Source of the DNA: CAXBGS01 sp963975425
GTDB lineage: Bacteria > Planctomycetota > Planctomycetia > Pirellulales > Pirellulaceae
Direction: 5' to 3'
NCBI GenBank assembly: GCA_963975425.1
Contig: CAXBGS010000015.1
Location: forward strand, 118,341-182,340
Length of the DNA stretch: 64,000 bases
Below are positions 53,540 to 63,432 of the stretch, one piece after another (the stretch's first letter is position 1; the number at the start of each line of letters is the position of its first letter). A program made the position numbers and the translations under genes. The notes beneath the pieces were generated by a model. The model saw nothing but the letters and a program-made list of their open reading frames with translations. It was not told the origin of the DNA and did not search any database.

Positions 53540-56500
53540 ATGAAGCGCCACGGTATTTTGTTGTTAGCGTCGTTGGTTCTTGCGGTTGCCTGCCCGACAC
53601 AAGCTGCTGAACAGCGCAAGCCAAACTTTATTATCGTTTTCTGTGACAACCTGGGTTACGGCGATATCGAACCGTTTGGGTCGACGTTGCATCGCACGCC
53701 GAATTTGAATCGCATGGCAAAAGAGGGACGCAAGTTCACTCACTTTTGTGCGACCGCCGGGGTCTGTACGCCGTCACGAGCGAGCATCATGACCGGGTGC
53801 TATTCGCAACGCGTCGGTCTGCATTTCAATGAACGTGATAACTGGGTGTTGCGGCCGCTGTCACCGTACGGATTGAATCCCGATGAAGTCACCATCGCGG
53901 AAGTGCTAAAGGATGAAGGTTATGCAACCGCGATCGTCGGCAAATGGCACTTGGGTGATCAGCCAGAATTCTTACCCACCCGCCAAGGATTTGATTGGTT
54001 CTTTGGCGTTCCCTATTCCGACGATATGACCGCACGGACATGGCAAGACGGGTCGGTTTGGCCGCCACTGCCGTTGATGGAAAACGAAAAGGTCATCGAG
54101 GCACCTTGCGACCGTGACGGGCTGACCAAACGCTATACCGAACGCGCGATGCAATGGATTGCTGAACACAAAGATGAACCGTTCTTTTTGTATTTCCCGC
54201 AAGCCATGCCGGGCAGTACAAAAACGCCGTTTTCCAGCGAGCAGTTCAAGGGAAAGAGCAAGAACGGTCCGTGGGGCGACTCGGTCGAAGAACTTGACTG
54301 GTCCATGGGCGTGATGCTGGATCAATTGCAAGAGCTAGGGATCGCCGAAGACACGTTTGTGATTTGGACGTCCGACAACGGCGCGCCGATCGATCGTGAT
54401 CGCGAGAACCTGAGCCGTGGTTCAAACCGTCCGCTTCACGGACGCGGCTATACGACGGCCGAAGGGGCGTTCCGCGTGCCTGCGATCGTGTGGCAACCGG
54501 GCAAAGTGCCGGCCGGAACGGTTTGCGAAGAATTGGCCACCACGATGGACCTGTTGCCGACGTTTGCAAATCTTGCCGGCGGACAACCACCAGCGGATCG
54601 AAAGATTGACGGACACGACATCACGCCCCTGTTGTACGGCGAGCCGCAAGCGAAAACACCGTATGAGGCATTTTATTACTACGATCTAAAGCAATTGCAG
54701 GCGGTACGCAGTGGTCCTTGGAAATTATTCCTGCCGGTCCAGAACGTACGACATCCGCACTTTTCTAGAAGCTTGCCGCCCCAGAACCTGCTGTTCAATG
54801 TGGTGGAAGATGTTGCCTGTGAACACAACGTCGCTGACCAACATCCGGACGTCGTCGCCCGACTGACGCGTTTGGCCGAAAAGGGAAAAGCCGAACTGGG
54901 TGACGGCGAACGTCGTGGCAGTGGCCAACGCGAGCGGGGCAAGATCCCCGAGGGCACCAAGCCGGTACCACAAGTCATGCAAGCCAAGGCGCTTGACGTG
55001 ATTGAGGGCGGGCGCCATGGCCGCCACTGGGATGATAACGACGAAATGGAACCCGCATCGTCGCCAGAGGATTCATTGGCCGCGCTGACGATCGAGCCTG
55101 GTTTCGAGGTTCAGTTGTTTGCTTCCGAGCCGCTGGTGATTGATCCTGTGGCGATCACCTTTGATGAAAAGGGGCAAATGTTTGTCGTCGAATATCGCGA
55201 TTACGCGATGGGGCCACCCGCGGGCGAACCGCCGCTATCGCAGGTTGTGATGCTTGAAGACACCGATGGCGATGGCAAAGCGGACAAACGTCACATGTTC
55301 GCCGACAAGCTTGATTTCGCGCACAGCATCATGGCGTACCGCGGCGGCGTAATCGTTGGCGCGAAAACGAAAGTGCTGTATTTGAAGGATACCGATGGTG
55401 ACCATATCGCCGACGTTCGCGAAACGCTCTTTGACGGTTTCAAACCCGCCCATGCGCAGATGCAAATCGGATGTCCTCGGTGGGGAATCGATAACTGGGT
55501 CTATCTGAATTATGGCCCCGGAGAAGTCACGTCGGCTAACAATCCTGACAGCCCCGTCGAATTGCCACGCAAAGACTTTCGATTCAACCCGAAAACGATG
55601 GCGTTTGAATCTGACAGCGGACTTGGCCAATACGGAAATACCGTCGACCGGTGGGGAAACCGATTTTATTGCACCAATCGCAATCCAATCATGACGACGT
55701 TCTTGCCGCCAAACGTTCTCGATCGAAATCCCTTTCACACGGTTTCGGCGGCACACTACGATGTTGCACCTTCCGGTGGTGACACCAAGGTCTATCCGCT
55801 GGCTGTGATGCGAAGTAATTATCTTTCGCACGTCGGGACACACACGTCGGCCTGCGGAACGACTGCCTATCTGGGGGATTTGCAATCAGAAGCAGGGCTC
55901 GGCAAGGGACTTTCCGACAGCGTGTTTGTGTGCGAACCGATCGGACACCTCGTCACGCGTTCGGTGATTCAACCCGATGGTGTGAAGCTTAAGGCAGAAC
56001 GAGCTCAACCCAAGAGCGATTTTATTGCGTCGAAGGATACTTGGTTTCGACCGGCAAGCCTGGCAACCGCACCGGACGGAACGATGTACTTGGCCGATAT
56101 GTATCGCAAACTCGTCGAGCACCCCAAGTTTTTTCCGCCAGAGATCGTTGAGAAATACGATTGGAAAGCCGGCGACGACATGGGACGCATCTATCGGATT
56201 GTTCCCAAGGGATCGAAACCACGAGCGTTTCAGCCGCCGGAGACCGTTGACGATTATGTATCACTGTTGGCGGATCCCAACGGCTGGCGACAATTCCTCG
56301 GTCAGCGGTTGTTGATCGAAAATGACGCAAAGAATGCTGCTCTTAAAATTCGCAAGCTGCTCGATCATCCGGCGGCGACCACGCGTCTGCATGCAATGTG
56401 GACACTCGACGGTCTTGAGAGACTGCGAAACAAGGACATCATCGCTTGTTTAAAGGACAACAATCATGCGGTGCGGATCGACGCATTGAAACTTGCCCAC

Positions 56501-57892
56501 GGTCGAATGAATCTGGCGGCCATTTTCAAAGCCGTCGCTAATTTGGCCGACGACTCGGATGTTCGCGTCCGGTATCAGGTCGCTTTGACGCTTTCGGGCA
56601 GCGAGTCCGAGCAAGCAAAAACGTTGCTCGCTAAAATTGCCCTTCGTGACGCATCGGACGCCGCATTCGCAGAGGGTTTATTGACCTCTGCCAAAACGTG
56701 TTCGGGCACGATCTTGCGACATCTTGTGCAATCCGAATCATTTGTTGCGGTTGGAAATGCCGAGCGAATCGGGTTGGTTTCGCGTTTGGCGTCCATCGTT
56801 GGGGCTCGTGGTGACCAAGATGAACTTGATGACTTGCTTCGACTGCTTGATGAGAAAGCTGGCGAAAACGGTTGGTGGCGAGCTGCTGCGATCAGTGGAC
56901 TTGGTCAAGGTCTGCCACGATACCGCGGTGAACTGGGCAAATTAACGCTTGCCGGCTTAGCATCCAATCCTCCCAAGTCGCTTGCCGAGTCGGCAAAAGT
57001 TCTTGACGGTGTGTTCGAAGAGCACAACGCGATCGCGCTGGACCGTGATCACAACATCGTCGATCGCGCCGCTGCGGCCGAACTGCTGTCGTATCGCTCG
57101 TTCGCGCAGATCAAAGACACACTGTCGGAATTGCTCGCCAGTGATCAGCCGGTAGAGATTCAAACGGCAGCGATGCAGGCGCTCGCCCGCAACGGAACCG
57201 AAGACGCTTCGGTGGTCGCAATCGAACGATGGTCAGAACTAGGCCCCGCGGTGCGTGGCATGGCCCTGGACCTGATCCTGCGACGCGTCAGCTCGATTCA
57301 CTTGGCGCTTGCCGCCATGGAATCGGGGCAGATTAACAAATCGGCACTTAGCATTGATCAACGCGTCCGGTTGCTAAAGCACACCGACAAACAGATCAAG
57401 GCAAAGGCGAGTGCATTATTCGGCGGTGCGGTTTCGTCGAACCGTCAAAAAGTCGCAAAGGAGTACGAGAAATCGTTGACGCTAACCGGCAGCGTTGCCG
57501 AAGGCCAAAAAGTTTTCACTCGGATCTGTGCTGCCTGTCACCGAGTCGATGGCGTCGGGCATGATGCGGGGCCTGATTTGACGGATACCCGTAATCGATC
57601 CAAGCCCGCGCTTCTCTACGATATTCTGGACCCGAATTCCAAGGTTGAACCTCGATTCACTGCGTACTCGGTGTTGACTGCCGACGGGCAGTTGTACAAC
57701 GGACTGATCGTGTCCGAGACATCAGAAGCGGTCGTATTGAAAATGGCCGAAGGCAAACAGCAAACGATCGGTCGTGCCGAAATTGATCAGATCAAAGTCA
57801 GCGATGTTTCGTTAATGCCCGAGGGGATCGAAAAAGACGTGACGCCACAGCAGATGGCCGACTTGCTTGTATTCCTTAAGGAACGCGGTTAA
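53540..57892 (+). CDS. Sulfatase fused to PVC-type haem-binding dehydrogenase and cytochrome c
   Basis: From the ATG at 53540 the protein has 1450 residues with a signal peptide ending near TQAAE. Residues about 25-480 are a complete arylsulfatase: NFIIVFCDNLGYGDIEPFG, formylglycine Cys76 in CTPSRAS, GKWHLGD, FFLYFPQAM and VIWTSDNGAPIDRDRE. After a basic linker, residues about 510-900 form a beta-propeller dehydrogenase domain of the planctomycete type (EPGFEVQLFASEPLVIDPVA, VMLEDTDGDGKADKR). A HEAT-like helical region follows, then a C-terminal cytochrome c domain near 1310-1450 with haem motif CAACH (about residue 1330). Each part is common in planctomycetes; joined in one chain they suggest coupled desulfation and oxidation of a glycan. 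Confidence 0.93.
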   Translation: MKRHGILLLASLVLAVACPTQAAEQRKPNFIIVFCDNLGYGDIEPFGSTLHRTPNLNRMAKEGRKFTHFCATAGVCTPSRASIMTGCYSQRVGLHFNERDNWVLRPLSPYGLNPDEVTIAEVLKDEGYATAIVGKWHLGDQPEFLPTRQGFDWFFGVPYSDDMTARTWQDGSVWPPLPLMENEKVIEAPCDRDGLTKRYTERAMQWIAEHKDEPFFLYFPQAMPGSTKTPFSSEQFKGKSKNGPWGDSVEELDWSMGVMLDQLQELGIAEDTFVIWTSDNGAPIDRDRENLSRGSNRPLHGRGYTTAEGAFRVPAIVWQPGKVPAGTVCEELATTMDLLPTFANLAGGQPPADRKIDGHDITPLLYGEPQAKTPYEAFYYYDLKQLQAVRSGPWKLFLPVQNVRHPHFSRSLPPQNLLFNVVEDVACEHNVADQHPDVVARLTRLAEKGKAELGDGERRGSGQRERGKIPEGTKPVPQVMQAKALDVIEGGRHGRHWDDNDEMEPASSPEDSLAALTIEPGFEVQLFASEPLVIDPVAITFDEKGQMFVVEYRDYAMGPPAGEPPLSQVVMLEDTDGDGKADKRHMFADKLDFAHSIMAYRGGVIVGAKTKVLYLKDTDGDHIADVRETLFDGFKPAHAQMQIGCPRWGIDNWVYLNYGPGEVTSANNPDSPVELPRKDFRFNPKTMAFESDSGLGQYGNTVDRWGNRFYCTNRNPIMTTFLPPNVLDRNPFHTVSAAHYDVAPSGGDTKVYPLAVMRSNYLSHVGTHTSACGTTAYLGDLQSEAGLGKGLSDSVFVCEPIGHLVTRSVIQPDGVKLKAERAQPKSDFIASKDTWFRPASLATAPDGTMYLADMYRKLVEHPKFFPPEIVEKYDWKAGDDMGRIYRIVPKGSKPRAFQPPETVDDYVSLLADPNGWRQFLGQRLLIENDAKNAALKIRKLLDHPAATTRLHAMWTLDGLERLRNKDIIACLKDNNHAVRIDALKLAHGRMNLAAIFKAVANLADDSDVRVRYQVALTLSGSESEQAKTLLAKIALRDASDAAFAEGLLTSAKTCSGTILRHLVQSESFVAVGNAERIGLVSRLASIVGARGDQDELDDLLRLLDEKAGENGWWRAAAISGLGQGLPRYRGELGKLTLAGLASNPPKSLAESAKVLDGVFEEHNAIALDRDHNIVDRAAAAELLSYRSFAQIKDTLSELLASDQPVEIQTAAMQALARNGTEDASVVAIERWSELGPAVRGMALDLILRRVSSIHLALAAMESGQINKSALSIDQRVRLLKHTDKQIKAKASALFGGAVSSNRQKVAKEYEKSLTLTGSVAEGQKVFTRICAACHRVDGVGHDAGPDLTDTRNRSKPALLYDILDPNSKVEPRFTAYSVLTADGQLYNGLIVSETSEAVVLKMAEGKQQTIGRAEIDQIKVSDVSLMPEGIEKDVTPQQMADLLVFLKERG

Positions 57893-57936
57893 CAATTCGG
57901 CCCGGCTCGCAGCGCTACGCGGTCCGTTCGGAACGT

Positions 57937-58791
57937 TTAGCGAAAGTCATACGCCGGGTTGCTGATGTCGAAATCCAGATCGGTCATTCCCGTGTTCGTG
58001 GTAACACGTAAGTACGTGTATTCCTCTTCTAGCACGGGCTGGCCGCCGGGTTTCGTCGGCCACGACCAAGATTCGTAACGAATCGGCATCTTCAACTGCT
58101 TGTCGAAGTAAACCCGAGCACGATAGAAATCAAAGTGGTCGCGTTTCTCGGGGTGCAAGACTTCCAGCATGGTGCATTCGGTCTCGCCAATCTTTGAATT
58201 TTGATAGAACTGGACTTCGCATTCACCGTGCTGGCGGTCTCGCGTGCCAGTTTCGATCAGCTTGACGACCAAGTTCTCGATGCCGATTTCTGTAATCGGG
58301 TATCGCTGGTTGCGCATCGCAAGATAGCCGTTCGGATCAAGCGTGACGTTGATCATCCCCTTCAAGCCCGTCTCGTGCACGATAATGTTGCCGTCGTTCT
58401 TGGTTTCGATCCACACGACTTCACGGCCCCGAACATCGGACGGTTTTAAGTACTTTAGATAGACGCTCAGTGGCACCGCGATTTTTCCGTCGACGACCTT
58501 GCGATTTCGGACCTTGATATTGGCGTATTGCAGATCGGGCAGCACGCCATCGACGCGGCATCGCTTGACAAAAATCGCGTGATAGTCGTCGACGTTGGCA
58601 CGGATGTGCTGCAGGCTTTCGTAAGCCATCTTTAGCGCCGGATCGATCGGATGCGGCGTCAATGTCTTGTGTGATACCGGGACCATCGAAGGGGCCACGG
58701 CTTGCTGGCAATACGCCGATGGTAATGTTCCGTATCCCAACACTAGGACGATAAACGCGCTCAAGCCGATCAACTGAGACATCCGATTCAT
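57937..58791 (-). CDS. DUF1571 domain protein, exported
   Basis: The ATG at 58791 has AAGGG at usable distance and gives 284 residues with a signal peptide (MSQLIGLSAFIVLVLGYGTL, cleavage near AYCQ). The body follows DUF1571: SLQHIRANVDDYHAIFVKRC, VSVYLKYLKP-like PLSVYLKYLKPSDVRGREV, ENLVVKLIETGTRDRQHG and FDFYRARVYFDKQLKMPIRY. The end reads TYLRVTTNTGMTDLDFD. The fold is likely related to the LolA/outer-membrane lipoprotein-sorting type of half-barrel, by general similarity of that superfamily. Function is unknown. It converges with the sulfatase-cytochrome gene (44 bp between stops). The open frame to 58884 adds residues that look non-native. Confidence 0.88.
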   Translation of the reverse strand: MNRMSQLIGLSAFIVLVLGYGTLPSAYCQQAVAPSMVPVSHKTLTPHPIDPALKMAYESLQHIRANVDDYHAIFVKRCRVDGVLPDLQYANIKVRNRKVVDGKIAVPLSVYLKYLKPSDVRGREVVWIETKNDGNIIVHETGLKGMINVTLDPNGYLAMRNQRYPITEIGIENLVVKLIETGTRDRQHGECEVQFYQNSKIGETECTMLEVLHPEKRDHFDFYRARVYFDKQLKMPIRYESWSWPTKPGGQPVLEEEYTYLRVTTNTGMTDLDFDISNPAYDFR

Positions 58792-59037
58792 ACGTATACC
58801 CTTGCTTCGATTGCCTTTGGGGAAGTTGTCGACCCGAATGGGCCTGAAGACCGTAATCGACAGTAGCAAAGGGATCCTGATCATTGCTACACCGATCTAG
58901 GACGGTTTGTCGCAGAAATTTTCGGTGGCCAATGGAACAGAAGTTGCCGGCATTTCTACGATGCCAGCATTGATATTGTTTGTTCCTCTTAGTCGTGATA
59001 CAGCTACGTTAGACGACGCCGCACATACCGGAATCCT

Positions 59038-60273
59038 ATGACCCTGATCGACCTGCAGACCGATGTTGATGTTTCCGGATTCGTGACACCGGAGTTCGAG
59101 CGGGTTCGTCATGCGTTTGAGGATAACTTCACGCAGCGTGGCGAGACGGGCGCTGCATGTACGATCTATTATCGCGGAGAAAAGGTCGTCGACTTGTGGG
59201 GCGGTCATCAGTGTGATGCGTCGGACACACCTTGGAATCAACGAACACTGACCCTAAGTTTTTCGGTCACCAAAGGAATGGCAGCCGCAGCACTTGCGGT
59301 AGCGCACAGCCGCGGCTTGTTCGACCTGGATGAGCCCGTCGCGACCTATTGGCCCGAGTTTGGTCAGAACGGAAAAGCACGAATCACGGTTCGACAACTG
59401 CTCGATCATCAGGCCGGTCTCATATCGATCCGGCCGTCCTTGAATGCCGAACGGCTTACCGATCATGATGCCTTGGCGCGGATCATCGCAAAGCAACGTC
59501 CTCAATGGGCGCCCGGTTCGCGACACGGGTATCACACGCTGTCGCTGGGTTGGTATCAGAACGAACTGATACGCCGCATCGATCCGATGCAGCGCAGTCT
59601 TGGGCAGTACTTTCAAGACGAAATTGCCCAACCTCTGGGAATTGATTTCTACATCGGGTTGCCACGGCACGTTGATACCGAACGGCTCAGCACCATTAAA
59701 GGCTTTCATCGGATTTCGCTATTGAGGCATCTGAATGAGTTGCCGCCAAAGATGGTGCTGTCCGGAATCTGGCCGCGATCGTTGGTGTCGAAGTCCATAC
59801 GCATTTTGCGCGTTGATAACCCAGCCGAACTGGCCAGCGAAAAGTATCGCCACCTTGAAATACCGTCGGCAAACGGCATCGGCCAAGCCCGGGCAGTGGC
59901 GAGGGTGTATGACGTTCTGGCACGCGGCGGTAAAGAGTTGCAAATCAAGCCATCGACGTATCGTGAGTTGATTTCACCAGCGATGGTTCCTGTCGCGGGC
60001 GAATATGACGCAATATTGACTTTGAATACAAAGTACAATTTCGGTTTCTCACGCCCCAGTCGAGATTTTCGGTTTGGCGTCGACGATGCCGCATTCGGCT
60101 GTCCCGGTGCGGGTGGTTCATTCGGGATGGGCGATCCGTCCGCACAGGTTGGCTTCGCCTACCTCACCAACAAAATGGGTTTTCGGCTATTCGACGACCC
60201 TCGCGAGAAAGCTGTCCGCGACGCTTGTTATCAAAGCCTCGCAGCACTAAGGTCACAAAGCGTGGCCGCGTAA
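59038..60273 (+). CDS. Serine beta-lactamase-family hydrolase (esterase-like)
   Basis: The 411-residue protein belongs to the class C beta-lactamase/penicillin-binding-protein-like family. The nucleophile motif SVTK lies near residue 80 (LSFSVTKGMAAAALAVAHSR). The tyrosine motif is YHT (SRHGYHTLSLGWYQN, near 163). VRQLLDHQAGL follows the first motif as in the EstB/LpqP-type esterases. There is no signal peptide, so the protein is probably cytoplasmic and an esterase or lactonase rather than a beta-lactamase. It diverges from DUF1571 and converges with the RND exporter (16 bp between stops). Confidence 0.9.
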   Translation: MTLIDLQTDVDVSGFVTPEFERVRHAFEDNFTQRGETGAACTIYYRGEKVVDLWGGHQCDASDTPWNQRTLTLSFSVTKGMAAAALAVAHSRGLFDLDEPVATYWPEFGQNGKARITVRQLLDHQAGLISIRPSLNAERLTDHDALARIIAKQRPQWAPGSRHGYHTLSLGWYQNELIRRIDPMQRSLGQYFQDEIAQPLGIDFYIGLPRHVDTERLSTIKGFHRISLLRHLNELPPKMVLSGIWPRSLVSKSIRILRVDNPAELASEKYRHLEIPSANGIGQARAVARVYDVLARGGKELQIKPSTYRELISPAMVPVAGEYDAILTLNTKYNFGFSRPSRDFRFGVDDAAFGCPGAGGSFGMGDPSAQVGFAYLTNKMGFRLFDDPREKAVRDACYQSLAALRSQSVAA

Positions 60274-60289
60274 CGGTACGGCCATGCCC

Positions 60290-62548
60290 TTATCGATCCG
60301 TCTTGGATTCGAAACCACGTCCCAGCGGGCCGGCCAGGATGGATGGCAATAACACCAGGTCGCCGACGAGAGCCGACAACAGCAACAGCACCATCAGCCA
60401 CGCAAAGTGCAGAATGGGAACGAACGAGCTGACGGCAAAAACCAGCAAGCCGCACGAGCAGATCAGCGTCGTGTGAATCATGGCACCGGCACAGCGACCG
60501 AAGGCGTCATGCAACGCGTCCCCACGCGACAAGCCCGATGTCAAACCGCGGCGAAACCACGTCAAAAAGTGCACGGTGTCGTCGACCGCGATACCCAGTG
60601 CTGCACTGGCCGTCATCACTGATCCGATTTGAATCGGTATATCGACCCATTCCAGGCCGCCGAAAACAACGACGGCGGGAAACAGGTTCGGAATCATCGC
60701 CAGCAGTGCGGCGGTTAAGCTGCGCAAGACAAAGACCAGGACAATGGCGATCACGCCGAACGCGGCCAAGAAACTGCGAAACAAGTCCTGCAGCAACTGC
60801 CGCTGTGCTTTATAGATCAGCGGGATAACACCCGTGTAAGTACCTGTTGCCCCATTCTCTTGCAGCAATGGGTCGATGGTTTGCTGCAGAGTCTCGGCAA
60901 ACTGTCCGTAATCCAAGTCGCCGATCGCATTAGCACGCACGGTAATGCGCCACAGCTGTTCGTCTTCGGTCATTGCCAAGTATCTGGCGTCGACAAGCAG
61001 ATCCTTCGTTCGTTGACTATTGATGACCGTTCGTTCCACGACGCTTCCAATCGATCGACCGGTGGGAAGCCGGGGTGAAAAATTGATCGCCGACATTGTC
61101 GCGACGGGTTCGTCCAGCGAATGTATTTTTCCCTGCACCGCCGCCACCAGTTTCATTCGTTTGAGCGTATCGCGCGAGTCATCTTTATCGAAATGCACAA
61201 CGATTTCTAACGGTACCATTGGGCCGATGTTGTCTTCCAGCCATTGGTAGTCCGTGACGGCATCGCTCCCTGGCAGAAAGCGATCCTGCAGCTTGACGGT
61301 CGACTTGATGTGCGGCAGACCCCAAGCGGCCAGTGCCATCACGGTCAGGCACACCGCGGTTAACCAATCATGGTGACGTTGGACAAACGAAATATATCGC
61401 GAGGGTTGTTTCGCCGTGCTTGCGACTCGTTGTGATGGTTTGATCAGTTTGGGCGGGAATAGCCGGAGCGCCGCGGGCAGAAAGATGAATAGGATGGCGA
61501 CGCTGACAACGATCCCGATCGAGGCGTAAAGCCCGAACATGCGAATGGGGTCAATCTTGCTCATCATCAATGAAATCAGTCCGATCCCGGTCGTGACAGC
61601 GGCCAGCGTGCAAGGCAGCCAACCGTGCGCAACCGTCGTGCGGATCGCTCGGCCTGTTCGAAGGGCTACATCGGTGTTGGCGTTGATTTCCTCCGCAACC
61701 GCGTCCCGATAGTAGTTCGCGAGGTGAACCGCCGACGAAATGCTTAGCACGTAGACGAGTGGCGGCAGCATCGTCATCAGCAAGTTCATATAGCTGCCGC
61801 TGAAGAACAGGACGGCCAGGGCAACGCCCGTGCTGTACGTGGCCACAAACAACACCATGATTGCGAGCCGGATGCTGGCCAACCGGGCGGCCGCGATAAC
61901 AAACGAGATCAGCGCCGAGAAACCGGCCAGTTCAAACAGCAGTCGTCGGCTTTCGAGATCAATCGCGGCCGCATCGACGGTGGGGCCGGCTAGCCGCAGC
62001 TCATTCGGGGCGATCTGGCAGACTTCTTCTGCTTTCCTCTCGATCTCCGCGACCGCTTCAACACGGTCGCTACGCCCCTGCGCCGAGGTGGACAAGATCA
62101 GGCAAGTGGTTTCGCTTTCTGGGGCGACAAGGCTGCCTCGTAATCGACGCTTGGCCGACTCGCGACTAAGGTCCAACGGCGGACTGGTCAACTGTTCCAT
62201 TACGCCTGGCCCAGAGCGAGCGCGGTCGAAATAGGATGAAACTTGCAGCGCATCGGCTAGCTGCTTGACTCGAGGATCGCTCAGGGTGCAGCCCGGCCAA
62301 CTGACCACGGCGATCTCATCACTGCCGAATTGTGCTTGGAACCAATCGTAGGTGTCGGTTGCCGCAAATGTCCTGGGCAACCATTGTCGCGGATCATTCG
62401 ACGTACTTCGTAGCGCCCGAATCGCGCCGTACGCGACGACGGGAATCGCAAGCAATAGTACGATCAAGATCAACCGAGCTTGTCGGCGCTGCCGCGCCAC
62501 AGCACTGGCACTGAGCGTTTCATTTACGGAGTCAAGCGTTCGATTCAT
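60290..62548 (-). CDS. RND/MMPL superfamily exporter
   Basis: The 752-residue protein has two similar halves, each with one helix, a periplasmic loop and about five further helices. The first transmembrane segment is ARLILIVLLLAIPVVAYGAI; a long loop then precedes LFELAGFSALISFVIAAARL. The proton-relay region of the second half reads GIAVDDTVHFLTWFRRGL. It matches the COG1033-type exporters of lipids or hydrophobic compounds (such as HpnN-like proteins) rather than the AcrB type found at 422-3655. The preceding alpha/beta hydrolase gene ends 83 bp upstream on the same strand, so a two-gene operon is likely. Confidence 0.9.
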   Translation of the reverse strand: MNRTLDSVNETLSASAVARQRRQARLILIVLLLAIPVVAYGAIRALRSTSNDPRQWLPRTFAATDTYDWFQAQFGSDEIAVVSWPGCTLSDPRVKQLADALQVSSYFDRARSGPGVMEQLTSPPLDLSRESAKRRLRGSLVAPESETTCLILSTSAQGRSDRVEAVAEIERKAEEVCQIAPNELRLAGPTVDAAAIDLESRRLLFELAGFSALISFVIAAARLASIRLAIMVLFVATYSTGVALAVLFFSGSYMNLLMTMLPPLVYVLSISSAVHLANYYRDAVAEEINANTDVALRTGRAIRTTVAHGWLPCTLAAVTTGIGLISLMMSKIDPIRMFGLYASIGIVVSVAILFIFLPAALRLFPPKLIKPSQRVASTAKQPSRYISFVQRHHDWLTAVCLTVMALAAWGLPHIKSTVKLQDRFLPGSDAVTDYQWLEDNIGPMVPLEIVVHFDKDDSRDTLKRMKLVAAVQGKIHSLDEPVATMSAINFSPRLPTGRSIGSVVERTVINSQRTKDLLVDARYLAMTEDEQLWRITVRANAIGDLDYGQFAETLQQTIDPLLQENGATGTYTGVIPLIYKAQRQLLQDLFRSFLAAFGVIAIVLVFVLRSLTAALLAMIPNLFPAVVVFGGLEWVDIPIQIGSVMTASAALGIAVDDTVHFLTWFRRGLTSGLSRGDALHDAFGRCAGAMIHTTLICSCGLLVFAVSSFVPILHFAWLMVLLLLSALVGDLVLLPSILAGPLGRGFESKTDR

Positions 62549-62631
62549 TTCGTCGCAGGGCCGGTGTTATCGATGAGTGCGAGTCATCTGGCCGAGTACG
62601 ATCACGACAACCTAACCCGAAACGCGAGAGG

Positions 62632-63432
62632 TCAAGAAAAGCATTCCGGAAGGAATTCGTCCAGCAGTTCGACGAAGGCGTCGGGACGTTCCCAGTTGGG
62701 CGCGTGACCACACTCTTCGATGAATTCCAAACGCGAACCTTTGATGTGTCGCTGGAATTCTTCGCCGGTCGATGGCGGAGTGATCTCGTCGTTGCGTCCC
62801 CACACAATCATGGTCGGCAACGCGAGATTTCCGAGCTCTTTTTCCACACAACGGTCTCGTGTCGCGCGAGAAACTCTTAGTAGAAATCGTGCGTAATCGC
62901 GGTCCAATACCGAGCGATGCCAATGTTCGACCAAGTCATCACTCACCAGACTGTGGTCATGAAGGATGCCGCACACGGTCTCGCGAACAAATTGCTTGCT
63001 GGGTTTCTGTCGCAATCCGCGAATTGGGCTGCGTTCGAACAGTCCCGCACTTCCGGCCAAGACGAGGCCTTTGGCCAGATCAGGATTGTTCAGGCAAAGA
63101 TCGATTGCAACCAATCCGCCTAGTGAATTGCCGCAGATGACCAACGAATCCGCCTGCAGATTGTCAATCAATTTCAGCACCATCCCGCTCAGATCGCTGA
63201 TCGTTTTCATTCCCTTCTTTCGACGATCCGGGTGCGGATCGATCGGCAACTGAGGGGCGACGACGCGGTACCGGTCAGACAGATTGTCCATCACCTGCTG
63301 CCAGTGTTCGGGCGTTCCAAACAATCCGTGCAGGAAGAGGATGACGTTCGACCCCGTTCCCATCTCAACAACTTGATTCGGATCGATGATCGAACACAAT
63401 TCCTCGTTGTTTTGTGTTTGGGATCTAAGCAT
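62632..63432 (-). CDS. Alpha/beta hydrolase
   Basis: The 266-residue protein has a canonical alpha/beta-hydrolase domain: ILFLHGLFGTPEHWQQVMDN, the nucleophile elbow CGNSLGG with serine, the acid strand MIVWGRNDEITPP and the histidine in ECGHAPNWERPDAF. It has no signal peptide and acts in the cytoplasm. Possible substrates are esters, thioesters or C-C bonds; the family spans all of these. The RND/MMPL exporter follows 83 bp downstream. A pairing of hydrolase and lipid-type exporter could process and export a hydrophobic product, but this is inference. Confidence 0.9.
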   Translation of the reverse strand: MLRSQTQNNEELCSIIDPNQVVEMGTGSNVILFLHGLFGTPEHWQQVMDNLSDRYRVVAPQLPIDPHPDRRKKGMKTISDLSGMVLKLIDNLQADSLVICGNSLGGLVAIDLCLNNPDLAKGLVLAGSAGLFERSPIRGLRQKPSKQFVRETVCGILHDHSLVSDDLVEHWHRSVLDRDYARFLLRVSRATRDRCVEKELGNLALPTMIVWGRNDEITPPSTGEEFQRHIKGSRLEFIEECGHAPNWERPDAFVELLDEFLPECFS

